Of a stretch of 64,000 bases of DNA, positions 49,858 through 58,435 are shown one piece after another. The position numbers and the translations under genes were made by a program. The notes beneath the pieces are model-generated. The model saw only the letters and a list, made by a program, of their open reading frames with translations, ran no database searches and was not told the DNA's origin. Origin of the DNA: Dietzia sp. B32 (GTDB lineage Bacteria; Actinomycetota; Actinomycetes; Mycobacteriales; Mycobacteriaceae); assembly GCF_024732245.1 (NCBI RefSeq), contig NZ_CP093845.1:1736001-1800000 (forward strand), given 5' to 3'. Each line of letters opens with the position of its first letter. Position 1 is the first letter of the stretch.

Positions 49858-51111
49858 ATGAAGAACGCATTCGGCACCCCCGACCAACGAGTCGGAACTC
49901 TCCCTTCCGCGACGGGCTTCGTCCCGGCGCTCGAGGGGCTCCGCGCCGTGGCCGCGTTCGCTGTTCTCACAACACATGTCGCGTTCCAGACGGGGGCCTC
50001 GACGGGATCGTTCCTCAACCGGGTCTGGGGTCGGTTCGACCTGTCCGTGGCCGTATTCTTCGCCCTGTCGGGATTCCTCCTGTGGCGCGCGCACGCCCTG
50101 CACGCCCGTCGGGGAACCCCGGGGACGGCGCGGTCCGCCCGTGTCTATCTGCGCTCCCGCCTCGTCCGGATCATGCCTGCCTATCTGGTCCTGGTGGCCG
50201 CCGTCTTCCTGCTGATCCCCCGGAACGCCCGCAGCTCGGCCAGCACATGGACGTCCAACCTGACGCTCACACAGGTGTTCGTGCCGGATTCCCTGGTGGA
50301 GGGGCTCACGCACGCGTGGTCGTTGTCCGTGGAGATGAGCTTCTATCTGGTGCTGCCCCTGCTGTGGTGGGCCCTCGCCCGGTTACGCGGTCGGGCGGCG
50401 CGGTGGCGCATCCCGGTGATCGCGGGGGTGGGGGTGGCGAGTCTCGCGTGGGCGCTCGTTCCGTGGTACGACCTCGGCCTGCACGAGCGGATCAACGACC
50501 AGATCCTGCCGCCGGCGTTCGCGTCGTGGTTCGCGGCGGGGATGATCCTGGCCGAACTCGCCTGCGCCCCACCCGGCCGCGCGGCGGCACTGGCCCGTCA
50601 CCGGCACGCGCGGTGGGGGTGGTGGGCGGTCGCGGCCACCGCGTTCCTCGTGAGCACGGCGCCGCAGTGGTTCGCCGAGGGCTTCGTCCACCCGGCGGGC
50701 CCGGAGTTCGCGGCCCGCACCGCGCTGGGCGCGATGGTCGCGTTCTGCCTGCTCGCCCCGGTCGCACTGGCCCCCGCGGTCCCGGACGACGGCGGCCCGC
50801 ACTTCGCGGTCCTGGGCTCGACCCTGTTCACCACGCTGGGCCGGTGGTCGTACGGCGTGTTCCTGTGGCATGTGCTGGTGCTGCATTTCGCGTTCCAAAT
50901 CGCCGCGGTGCCCATGTTCTCCGGACAGATGCTGCGGGTCTGGGTGGTCACCGCGGTGGTCTCGACGGTGGTCGCGGCCGCCGGTTACGCGCTGGTGGAG
51001 GTCCCTGCCGGGCGCTGGCTGGCACCTCGACGCGCACCGCGCGGGCGGCCCGCGGACGGCCAGCTCGCGGCCAACCCGGCGCACACGAGTCCGGCCACCG
51101 TCGCGACCTGA
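49858..51111 (+). CDS. tmaT: acyltransferase_3 family membrane protein (Rv0228/TmaT type)
   Basis: The 417-residue protein has about ten membrane helices of the acyltransferase_3 fold. It has the opening motif PALEGLRAVAAFAVLTTHV with its conserved His, then FDLSVAVFFALSGFLLWR and SRLVRIMPAYLVLV. The Corynebacterium homologue TmaT acetylates trehalose monomycolate and promotes its MmpL-mediated export, so this probably does likewise. ATG 49858 follows GGAGAAG, with a GTG one codon earlier as an alternative. The last 127 nt overlap the convergent aftD coding sequence, an unusually long tail-to-tail overlap. Confidence 0.84.
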   Translation: MKNAFGTPDQRVGTLPSATGFVPALEGLRAVAAFAVLTTHVAFQTGASTGSFLNRVWGRFDLSVAVFFALSGFLLWRAHALHARRGTPGTARSARVYLRSRLVRIMPAYLVLVAAVFLLIPRNARSSASTWTSNLTLTQVFVPDSLVEGLTHAWSLSVEMSFYLVLPLLWWALARLRGRAARWRIPVIAGVGVASLAWALVPWYDLGLHERINDQILPPAFASWFAAGMILAELACAPPGRAAALARHRHARWGWWAVAATAFLVSTAPQWFAEGFVHPAGPEFAARTALGAMVAFCLLAPVALAPAVPDDGGPHFAVLGSTLFTTLGRWSYGVFLWHVLVLHFAFQIAAVPMFSGQMLRVWVVTAVVSTVVAAAGYALVEVPAGRWLAPRRAPRGRPADGQLAANPAHTSPATVAT

Positions 51112-54100
51112 GGACCCCACCCGTCCCCGGCGTAGCCGAGTGGATCCGGCCAGGGCGCGCGGGCCAGCAGCGCGGCACCGGCGACGATCCCCACCCCGGA
51201 GCCGACGACCAGCAGGGTCCGCGCGTTCCCCGCCCCCAGATGGCGGCTGGCCACCAGGGCGCCGACGGTCAGGCCGGCGGTGAGCCCGAGCCCGACCGGT
51301 CCGGCCACCGCGAATCCGACCCCGGCGGTCGCGGCGATCGTCAGCAGTCCGCGGCCCCGCCACGACGTCGCTCGGGTCCCGGCCCTGTCGCGGCTGCCGC
51401 GCACGAGGAACAGCAGCAGGACCAGCAGCAGCGCGAGCGGTCCGGTGAGCAGCGCCCAGCGGTAGGGAGCGTCGAGGGGCACGGTGAGCACGAGGGTCGC
51501 CCCTGTGGTGGTGGCGGGCAGGACCCACCCCTGTTTCCACCCGTCGACGGTCACCGGGCGCGGGTCGGCCAGCTCGGAGCCGTCGTCGGCGACGAGCCGG
51601 GCCCGCCACGCGGGGGTGACGGATTCGGGGATAACCAGGACCCGTTCGCGCGGCGCGGACGGCACGCGGAGTTCGCGCCGCGAGTCGTCCCACAGCGCGG
51701 TGGTGACGGCCCGGGTGGGTTGCGGGGCACCGCCGAGGATGGGCGCGGGGCCGCCGCGGGTGCCGCCCGTGCCGGTTCCGGCCGCGGGGTCGACGACGAC
51801 GAGGCCCACCGTGTCCACGGAGAACGCCTCACCCGGGTCCACCGAGACCTCCTGCGGTCCCGCGGGCAGCGGGACCGAGGAGTCGTCGCAGGGTTCGGCC
51901 GTCACCGCGCGACCCTCGAGCAGTGCGCGGCGGGTGGCGGTGATCCGCGTGCCGACGACCCGGTCTCCGATGTGCACCCGCGGCCCGTCCCGGCAGGTCA
52001 GCGTGACGGGGTCGTCGTCGGCGGCGGGCAGCGCGCCGATCCGGGCGCCCGTCGGGTCCTGCACCCACACCTCGGCGATTCCGGTGGGCAGCTGTGCGCC
52101 GGCGGGGCCGCGCACGTCCCGGGTGTCGTCGACGCGGACGGTGATCCGGTCGGTGTGGTCGGCGGGGACGTCGACGACGACGGAACCGTCCGCCTCCGGG
52201 GTGAGCGTGGACAGGTCGACCCGGGTGCGCTGGACGCCGGTGTCGATGGTGATGAGCTCGGGCGCGGCCGGGGTCTCGGAGCGGGGCGCCCAGAGGCGGA
52301 GCGAGCCGACGAGCTGGCGACCGGGCAGGCCCAGTGCGAGCGACGGCGCGGGCACGTCCGGTGCGTGCCAGCTGGTGGAGCGGTCACCGTCGACGGCGGC
52401 GGACGGCCTGCCCGCGGGGTCGGTCACGAGTGACTCGCCCGTGGCGCGGACCTGTCGGGCGCGGGAGGCCGGGTCGCCGCGCAGCACGTCGTCCAGGGCG
52501 GCCCCGGGGCGCGGGCGGACGAGCAGTTGCGGGACCACGGCGGTGGCGGTGGGGACGTCGAGCAGGCGGGCGAACCGGCGCGGCTCCTCGGGGTCGATCG
52601 CCAACTCGGGGGCGCAGCGGGCGGCGCCGGTCGCCTCCTCGGCCCCGGCCAGTCCCTCGACCGGGCGGCCACCGTGGACGCAGTCCGAGCGGCCGGACAG
52701 TTCCTGGCGCAGCAACCATCCCGACGGGGGCCGCGAGTCCTCGGGCCGGTCCGGCAGGGCGATGGTCCGCAACAGCGGGAGGTCCTGCCCGCCCGCGGTC
52801 AGCCCGATCTCGGAGACCTCGAAGTAGGTGCCGCGACCGCCGTCCGCGAAACCCGTCACCGTCACCCGGACCCGCTGCGTGGCGCCGGGCGGCAGCGGCA
52901 CGGTGGTCTCCTCGCCCACCGACGGGAACACCGTGGTGGTGCCGGTGTCGGTGCGCACCTGCAGGGTGCTGACCTGCGGGCCGGCGACCGGGGTCGGGAT
53001 GGTCAGCGTGAGCACGCCGCGGTCGACGGGTTCGGGGAGCTCTATCTCCATCCATTCGCCGAACGCCGACCCGTACCCGCCGGAACGCCAGGCGGTCCCG
53101 GGATCACCGTCGACGGCGGCCGCGACGGAGTTCGACGGCCGCACCGGCCCGGTCTGGGCCGAGTCGGAGGCCGAGGACGACACCGCCACCCGGGCATCCC
53201 ACCACCGGGCCCGGGTCAGGGGCGGATCGTCCGGCGCGACCGTGGCCGCGTAGTCGGGGACCGTCCCGCGGCTGCGCCGGGGGTCGCCGTCGGCGCGGAC
53301 GGCGGACGAGTTGTGATCGAGGCGCCCGAAGTCGGTCTCGCGGTCGGTCGGCGAGTCGGTGAGAACCGGGGCGGTGGAGTTCAGCGGCCGAGGACGCGGG
53401 AACGGGTCGGAGGCCGGGTCGACCCCGGCCGCGAGGGCGTCGGCCTCGAGCAGGCGCGTGACCCGGGACGGCGAGCCGATCGAGTCCTGCGCCGCCAGCA
53501 GATCGTCCAGCCGGGACAGCGCCTCGGGCCCGCCCGCGACGACCGGCAGGTCGCGGACCTCCACAGTGTAGGGGGCCGTGGCCGACCGCGCCGGTCCGGG
53601 CGGCGTCGCGTCCGATCCCAGTCGGGAGTCGACCCGGTAGATCTCGATCGCCGGATAGGCCGGCCGCAGCCCGGAATCGGGGACCACGACCACCTCGTCG
53701 TCGTCGTCGTCCTCACTCCCGCCGTCTCCGTCCCCGACCCGGGATCCCCCGACGGGGTCGCCGAACTCGGCGACCTTCACCAGCCCCGGCGAGCCGTCGA
53801 TCGCCTGGTGCACCAACGCCGGGCGCGGCGCCGCGGAGTCCTCCGACAGGTCGTTGCGCACCACCAGAAACCCCACGCCCAGCGACGCCAACGTCGCGGC
53901 CATCCCCGGCGCGGCGCGACCGTCCGCCAGCCGGCGCTGCACGGCGTCGAGGGCACGGATCGCGGGGGCCGGCTGCAGCGGCACGGAGTCGCGGACCGCC
54001 CAGGGTGTCCCGGCCAGCGGCTGCAGGGGTTCGTCGCGGGTGACACCCCACACCTGACGGCCGAACGACGCCCCGGGGACCACGAGCGCGCGGGTGGTGG

Positions 54101-55502
54101 CGGCCGGATCGTGGTCCCCGTCCGCGCCGGGCCGGTCCACCGGCGCGTTCTCCGACAGCCACGCGGCAGCGGCGGGCCAGTGGTCGGGCAGCGCCTCGTG
54201 GGCCCCGACCGGCGCGAGCCGCCCCAGCCACGCCGGGGCGAGAGACACGCCCGCCGCCAGCACGACGACCATCGCCACGGCCACGGGCCGGTGACGCTCG
54301 GGGTGCGACACCGCGTCGACGACCCGGGCCCGGGCGGGGCGGTCGCCGACGAGCCCCGCGAGCAGACGGGACAGCAGGTGGGCGACGCCCAGTACCAGCG
54401 GCAACCGCAGCAGCGGCTCGAACTTGTGGACGTTGCGCAGCGCGGCACCCGGGCCGTCGAGGAAGGCGCGCAGCGTCTCGGCGAGGCCGCCGCCGGCCGG
54501 TCCGACCCACGGTGCCGCCATCGCCACCAGCCCGACGGCCGCGATCACCAGCAGCCGACCGCGCGCGGGCATCCCGCGCCACAGCAGCCCCACGACCCCG
54601 GCTGCCGCGAGCGCCCCGGTCGCCAGGGCGAACACCGGCTCGCTCGTGAGGTCCGCCCCGGCGGTCCGGTCGGTCGAGACGAACGGCACCCACGTCGCGG
54701 CGCCGCGCAGCACCTCGGTCACCGAGGACCAGCGGGTGGTGACCTCGGCGGACTCGATGTGGTCGAGGAACGGCGGCGAGACCCGGCCGAGCAGCACCAA
54801 CGGCACCGCCCACCACACGCACACCGCCACGGACAGCGGCATCCACCACGCGGCCAGCCGACCCCACGTGCGATTCGGACGGTGCAGGGCCCACCACAGG
54901 ATCGCGGGCAGGCAGGCGGCGGCGGTGGCGACGGCGTTGACGGCGCCCATGAGCGCCAACGCGAGCGCGGCACCGGCCCCGCCCCGCCGCGGCGACATCC
55001 GCCCCTGCAGGACCCGGATGACCGGCAGCAGCACCCAGGGGGCGAGGGCGACAGGCCAGATCTCCGACGAGATCGACCCGAGATCGCCGAGCATGCGCGG
55101 CGCGAGAGCGTAGAGGACTCCCGCCACGACCCGGGTCTGGCGGGTGCCGACGCGCAGGGCGGCGGCCACGCGGACCACGCCGGTGAAGGCGACGGTGAGC
55201 ACGACGGCCCACCACAGGCGTTGAGTCAGCCAGGCGGGCATCCCGACCAGGTCGAACAGTGCGAAGAAGGGCCCCTGGGGGAACAGATAGCCGTACGCCT
55301 GGTTCTGGACCTGGCCGCCGAAGGACAGCCCGGTCCAGAGGTGAGTGGCCTGGGCGAGGAAGCGCCCGGGGTCCACGACGAGGTCGTACTTGGTGTCCGG
55401 GACGACCAGGCCCGGGGCCTGGAGGCAGGCCAGCAGGAGGAAGGTAAGGAACGCGACGACCGCGTCACGCGCGCCGGCGCCGAGACGGACCCCGCTGATC
55501 AC
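50985..55502 (-). CDS. aftD: alpha-(1->3)-arabinofuranosyltransferase AftD
   Basis: The 1505-residue protein has the N-terminal GT-C membrane part with about a dozen helices and the DUF3367 opening (APGLVVPDTKYDLVVDPGRFL, whose Asp residues are probably catalytic). A large periplasmic region follows with two F5/8-type carbohydrate-binding modules, recognisable by AAAVDGDPGTAWRS at about residue 790 and SAAVDGDRSTSWHAP at about 1037. Final membrane helices end the protein (about 1370-1490). AftD adds arabinofuranose branches to arabinogalactan and lipoarabinomannan from decaprenyl-phosphoarabinose. It starts at GTG 55502. The DUF2613 gene immediately upstream matches Rv0236A. Confidence 0.95.
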   Translation of the reverse strand: MISGVRLGAGARDAVVAFLTFLLLACLQAPGLVVPDTKYDLVVDPGRFLAQATHLWTGLSFGGQVQNQAYGYLFPQGPFFALFDLVGMPAWLTQRLWWAVVLTVAFTGVVRVAAALRVGTRQTRVVAGVLYALAPRMLGDLGSISSEIWPVALAPWVLLPVIRVLQGRMSPRRGGAGAALALALMGAVNAVATAAACLPAILWWALHRPNRTWGRLAAWWMPLSVAVCVWWAVPLVLLGRVSPPFLDHIESAEVTTRWSSVTEVLRGAATWVPFVSTDRTAGADLTSEPVFALATGALAAAGVVGLLWRGMPARGRLLVIAAVGLVAMAAPWVGPAGGGLAETLRAFLDGPGAALRNVHKFEPLLRLPLVLGVAHLLSRLLAGLVGDRPARARVVDAVSHPERHRPVAVAMVVVLAAGVSLAPAWLGRLAPVGAHEALPDHWPAAAAWLSENAPVDRPGADGDHDPAATTRALVVPGASFGRQVWGVTRDEPLQPLAGTPWAVRDSVPLQPAPAIRALDAVQRRLADGRAAPGMAATLASLGVGFLVVRNDLSEDSAAPRPALVHQAIDGSPGLVKVAEFGDPVGGSRVGDGDGGSEDDDDDEVVVVPDSGLRPAYPAIEIYRVDSRLGSDATPPGPARSATAPYTVEVRDLPVVAGGPEALSRLDDLLAAQDSIGSPSRVTRLLEADALAAGVDPASDPFPRPRPLNSTAPVLTDSPTDRETDFGRLDHNSSAVRADGDPRRSRGTVPDYAATVAPDDPPLTRARWWDARVAVSSSASDSAQTGPVRPSNSVAAAVDGDPGTAWRSGGYGSAFGEWMEIELPEPVDRGVLTLTIPTPVAGPQVSTLQVRTDTGTTTVFPSVGEETTVPLPPGATQRVRVTVTGFADGGRGTYFEVSEIGLTAGGQDLPLLRTIALPDRPEDSRPPSGWLLRQELSGRSDCVHGGRPVEGLAGAEEATGAARCAPELAIDPEEPRRFARLLDVPTATAVVPQLLVRPRPGAALDDVLRGDPASRARQVRATGESLVTDPAGRPSAAVDGDRSTSWHAPDVPAPSLALGLPGRQLVGSLRLWAPRSETPAAPELITIDTGVQRTRVDLSTLTPEADGSVVVDVPADHTDRITVRVDDTRDVRGPAGAQLPTGIAEVWVQDPTGARIGALPAADDDPVTLTCRDGPRVHIGDRVVGTRITATRRALLEGRAVTAEPCDDSSVPLPAGPQEVSVDPGEAFSVDTVGLVVVDPAAGTGTGGTRGGPAPILGGAPQPTRAVTTALWDDSRRELRVPSAPRERVLVIPESVTPAWRARLVADDGSELADPRPVTVDGWKQGWVLPATTTGATLVLTVPLDAPYRWALLTGPLALLLVLLLFLVRGSRDRAGTRATSWRGRGLLTIAATAGVGFAVAGPVGLGLTAGLTVGALVASRHLGAGNARTLLVVGSGVGIVAGAALLARAPWPDPLGYAGDGWGPQVATVAGLVCAGLAASWPSAGRPRGARRGASQRPAGTSTSA

Positions 55503-55537
55503 CTACGCCGGTGTGAGGGCTCGACGGCGGCGCGGGG

Positions 55538-55705
55538 TCAGCGCGCGCCGTATTCGACCTGGCCGAGCAGGGCCTGGTCGGCGGGCGGCTGCGCCACCTC
55601 GGGGATGGAGTTCTCGGCCATGGCGGAGCTGACTCCGAAGGCGACGATGCCGCCGAGGACAATTCCGCCGACTGCGCTGGCGAGCGCTCCGGTACCGAAG
55701 CTCAT
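55538..55705 (-). CDS. DUF2613 small secreted/membrane protein (Rv0236A type)
   Basis: The 55-residue protein starts at ATG 55705 after GGGAGA. It has one hydrophobic helix (residues 8-27, SAVGGIVLGGIVAFGVSSAM) followed by a short polar tail containing NSIPEVAQPPADQ and VEYGAR. This matches the DUF2613 family of mycolata, found next to aftD. It is the first gene of a two-gene unit with aftD, 35 nt away. The product may be a small membrane partner or chaperone of AftD, which is inference from conserved proximity. Confidence 0.88.
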   Translation of the reverse strand: MSFGTGALASAVGGIVLGGIVAFGVSSAMAENSIPEVAQPPADQALLGQVEYGAR

Positions 55706-55820
55706 CGGGTTCTCCCTGCGGTTCACGTGACAGTGTCTTCCGGTGGTGCCGTGGAGCACACCGACGCCGGAAGAGTAGCACCCACCTCACGTCAGATCGG
55801 TGGAGCGGCTCCCATAAGTC

Positions 55821-55836
55821 CTTACCGGCGGGTAAG
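55821..55836. promoter_or_regulatory. palindromic operator CTTACCGGCGGGTAAG
   Basis: CTTACC and GGTAAG arms flank a 4-nt GGCG centre, 39 nt upstream of the TetR start and 115 nt from the DUF2613 start. The size and place fit an operator for autoregulation of the TetR-fadD6 operon. Confidence 0.6.
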
Positions 55837-55875
55837 TTGGTGGCATTCGACACCGCGCCCGCCGGGAGGAGACCT

Positions 55876-56502
55876 GTGACCACGGGGACCAAACGCATCC
55901 CACGCGCGATCCGCGAGCAACAGATGCTCGATTCCGCGATCAGCGTGTTCTCCGATCTCGGCTACCGGTCGGCCTCGATGGACACCATCGCCCGTCACGC
56001 GAGCATCTCCAAGCCGATGCTGTACCTCTACTACGGCTCCAAGGAGGAGTTGTTCGCCGCGTGCGTGGTCCGCGAGTCCGGCCGGCTCATCGACCACCTC
56101 ACCACCGCCGCGACCGGCAGCGCCGGCCCGCGGGGGCGACTCCAGGGAGTCGTCGAGGCGTTCCTGGAGTTCGTCGATGAGCACACGGACTCGTGGAACG
56201 TCGTCTACCGTCAGGCCTTCGCGGAACCCCAGTTCCGGGAGGAGGTCGAGAAGACCCGGTCGGTCCTGGTGGACCTGACCACCGACCTGCTCGAGCAGAA
56301 CTCGGTCGACCAGCGCAGTCGCGAGGTGCTCGAGGTGGTCGCCACCGCCCTCGTCGGGGCGGGCGAGGCCGTCGCGGACCGCGTCGCGCACCGCTCGATC
56401 CCCCGATCGGTGGCCGCCGGGGTCGTCGTCGAGCTCGCCTGGCGTGGCCTCGCGGGCGATCCAGCGAAGTCACTCACCACCGCCACAGAGGAGAAGCCGT
56501 GA
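55876..56502 (+). CDS. TetR-family regulator of the fadD6-like operon
   Basis: The 208-residue protein has a TetR helix-turn-helix: SVFSDLGYRSASMDTIARHA followed by SISKPMLYLYYGSKEEL (about residues 23-68). GTG 55876 is chosen because GGGAGGAGA at 55862-55870 is a strong ribosome binding site. The helical C-terminal domain is typical of regulators that sense acyl-CoA or fatty acids. It overlaps the acyl-CoA synthetase gene by 4 nt, so its ligand is probably linked to fatty acyl compounds. The palindrome at 55821 is its likely operator. Confidence 0.88.
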   Translation: MTTGTKRIPRAIREQQMLDSAISVFSDLGYRSASMDTIARHASISKPMLYLYYGSKEELFAACVVRESGRLIDHLTTAATGSAGPRGRLQGVVEAFLEFVDEHTDSWNVVYRQAFAEPQFREEVEKTRSVLVDLTTDLLEQNSVDQRSREVLEVVATALVGAGEAVADRVAHRSIPRSVAAGVVVELAWRGLAGDPAKSLTTATEEKP

Positions 56503-58376
56503 CCGACTCGTCCACTGCCACCGCCCGCCGGTCCGAGGCCGCCCGGACCCTCAGCCCGGTCGATCTCGCCAAGGGTCTGCCCTCCCTCACCGCCGACCTG
56601 CCGTCGGTCCTCAACGGGTTGCGCATCGTGCGTACGTCCCGCAGCAGCCACAAGGTGTCGATCGGCCGGCGCTTCCAGAAGCTCGCGGCGGCCCGGCCCG
56701 ACGCACCGTTCCTCAAGTTCCTCGGCTCCGAGGTCTCCTACGGTGAGGCCAACCGGCGGGCGAACCGCTTCGCCGAGGTTCTCAGGGCGCGCGGGGTCGA
56801 GCGGGGTGACACCGTCGGCATCTGCATGGTCAACCGCACCGAGGTCCTGCTCGCGATCCTGGGCGCGGTCAAGGTCGGCGCGTCGGTGGGCCTGCTCAAC
56901 CACCAGCAGCGCGGGGAGGTCCTCGACCACTCGCAGAAGATCCTCGGATCCAAGCTCGTCCTGGTCGGCGCCGAGTGCGCGGAGGCGGTCCAGTCCGTGC
57001 CCCGCGAGAACTGGATCGGGGAGCTCGTCGCCGTCAGCTCCCAGGTCGACCTGCCCTACCGCGAGTTCACCGCCGGGCACCGTCCGGAGGAACTGTCCGA
57101 CCTGACGTGGCTGGAGGACGAGCTCGAGGCGCTGGGCGACGACGTGGGTGAGGTCAACCCGCCGGAGGCCGACGAGACCGTGGGCGAGGAGACGGCGTAC
57201 TACGTCTTCACGTCGGGGACGACGGGCCTGCCCAAGGCCTCGACGATGTCCCACTACCGCTGGAACAAGGCGATGGCCGGGTTCGGCCTGTCGGGTGTGC
57301 GGCTGAAGAAGGACGACGTCCTGCTCTGCCCGCTGCCGATGTACCACAACAACGCGCTCACCGTGGCCCTCGGCTGCGTCCTAGCCTCCGGGGCGTGCCT
57401 GGCGATCGAGGAGCATTTCTCCGCGACCAAGTTCTGGGACCAGGCCCGCGCGGCCGGGGCCACGGCCGCGATCTACATCGGCGAGATCTGCCGGTACCTG
57501 CTCAACCAGGACCCCGGCCCGGGCGATCGTGACCACTCCGTCCGCGTGATGACCGGCAACGGCCTGCGGCCCGAGATCTGGGACGAATTCCAGGAGCGGT
57601 TCGGGGTGGGCCGGATCTGTGAGTTCTACGCGGCCAGCGAGTGCAACATCGCCTTCGTCAACGCCTTCAACGTTCCCCGGACCACCGGTTACTGCCCGAT
57701 GGACTTCGCGATCGTCGACTACGACCCCGAGACGGGCGAGCCCCGCCGCGGTGACGACGGCCGGCTGACCCGGGTGGGCAAGGGGAAGACCGGCCTGCTG
57801 ATCAGCGGCATCTCCGACTCGCAGCCCTTCGACGGATACACCGACAAGGAGGCCACGGAGAAGAAGATCGTCCGCGACGCCTTCAGCGACGGCGACGCGT
57901 GGTTCGTCTCCGGTGACCTCATGCTCAACCAGGGGCTCAAGCACGCGTCCTTCGTCGACCGTCTGGGGGACACCTTCCGCTGGAAGGGCGAGAACGTCGC
58001 CACCACCGAGGTCGAGGCCGCGGTCAGTTCCCTCCCCGAGGTGGACCAGGCCGTGGTCTACGGCGTGGCCGTGCCCGACGCCGACGGCAAGGCGGGCATG
58101 GCGGCGGTGCGCCTGCACGACAAATCCGACTTCGACGGCGCGGCACTGGCCGAGCACCTACGGGCATCGCTGCCCTCGTACGCGGTGCCCCTGTTCATCC
58201 GGCTGTCCAAGGAGCTCGAACACACCTCGACCTACAAGAGCCGCAAGACCGAACTCCGCGAGCAGGCCTTCGACACCTCGAAGTTCGACGACCCGCTCTA
58301 CGTGTTGTCCAAGGAGAAGGGGTACGTCCCGTTCTACGATGGCGCGGAGAACGACGTCGTCGCCGGCACCGCCTGA
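56499..58376 (+). CDS. fadD6: very-long/long-chain fatty acid CoA ligase (FadD6/FATP type)
   Basis: The 625-residue adenylate-forming enzyme has the AMP-binding motif VFTSGTTGLPKAS (about residue 237), the A5-like EFYAASECNIAF and the terminal hinge DTFRWKGENVATTEV. It lacks a signal peptide but has the N-terminal SLTADLPSVLNG segment seen in the fatty-acid-transport-protein branch (FadD6 of mycobacteria). It activates a fatty acid to acyl-CoA and may couple this to uptake. The GTG start overlaps the TetR stop (GTGA). The preferred chain length is not visible in the sequence. Confidence 0.92.
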   Translation: MTDSSTATARRSEAARTLSPVDLAKGLPSLTADLPSVLNGLRIVRTSRSSHKVSIGRRFQKLAAARPDAPFLKFLGSEVSYGEANRRANRFAEVLRARGVERGDTVGICMVNRTEVLLAILGAVKVGASVGLLNHQQRGEVLDHSQKILGSKLVLVGAECAEAVQSVPRENWIGELVAVSSQVDLPYREFTAGHRPEELSDLTWLEDELEALGDDVGEVNPPEADETVGEETAYYVFTSGTTGLPKASTMSHYRWNKAMAGFGLSGVRLKKDDVLLCPLPMYHNNALTVALGCVLASGACLAIEEHFSATKFWDQARAAGATAAIYIGEICRYLLNQDPGPGDRDHSVRVMTGNGLRPEIWDEFQERFGVGRICEFYAASECNIAFVNAFNVPRTTGYCPMDFAIVDYDPETGEPRRGDDGRLTRVGKGKTGLLISGISDSQPFDGYTDKEATEKKIVRDAFSDGDAWFVSGDLMLNQGLKHASFVDRLGDTFRWKGENVATTEVEAAVSSLPEVDQAVVYGVAVPDADGKAGMAAVRLHDKSDFDGAALAEHLRASLPSYAVPLFIRLSKELEHTSTYKSRKTELREQAFDTSKFDDPLYVLSKEKGYVPFYDGAENDVVAGTA

Positions 58377-58435
58377 GATTTACTGCCTGAACCCCGGGCC
58401 GACCGGCTCCCCCGACCAGGAGGTCCCGCCGCCGC

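Noticed and set aside
52527-55730. Plus-strand frame of 1067 codons opposite aftD
   Set aside because: It mirrors aftD, which has clear GT-C, DUF3367 and carbohydrate-binding features on the minus strand.
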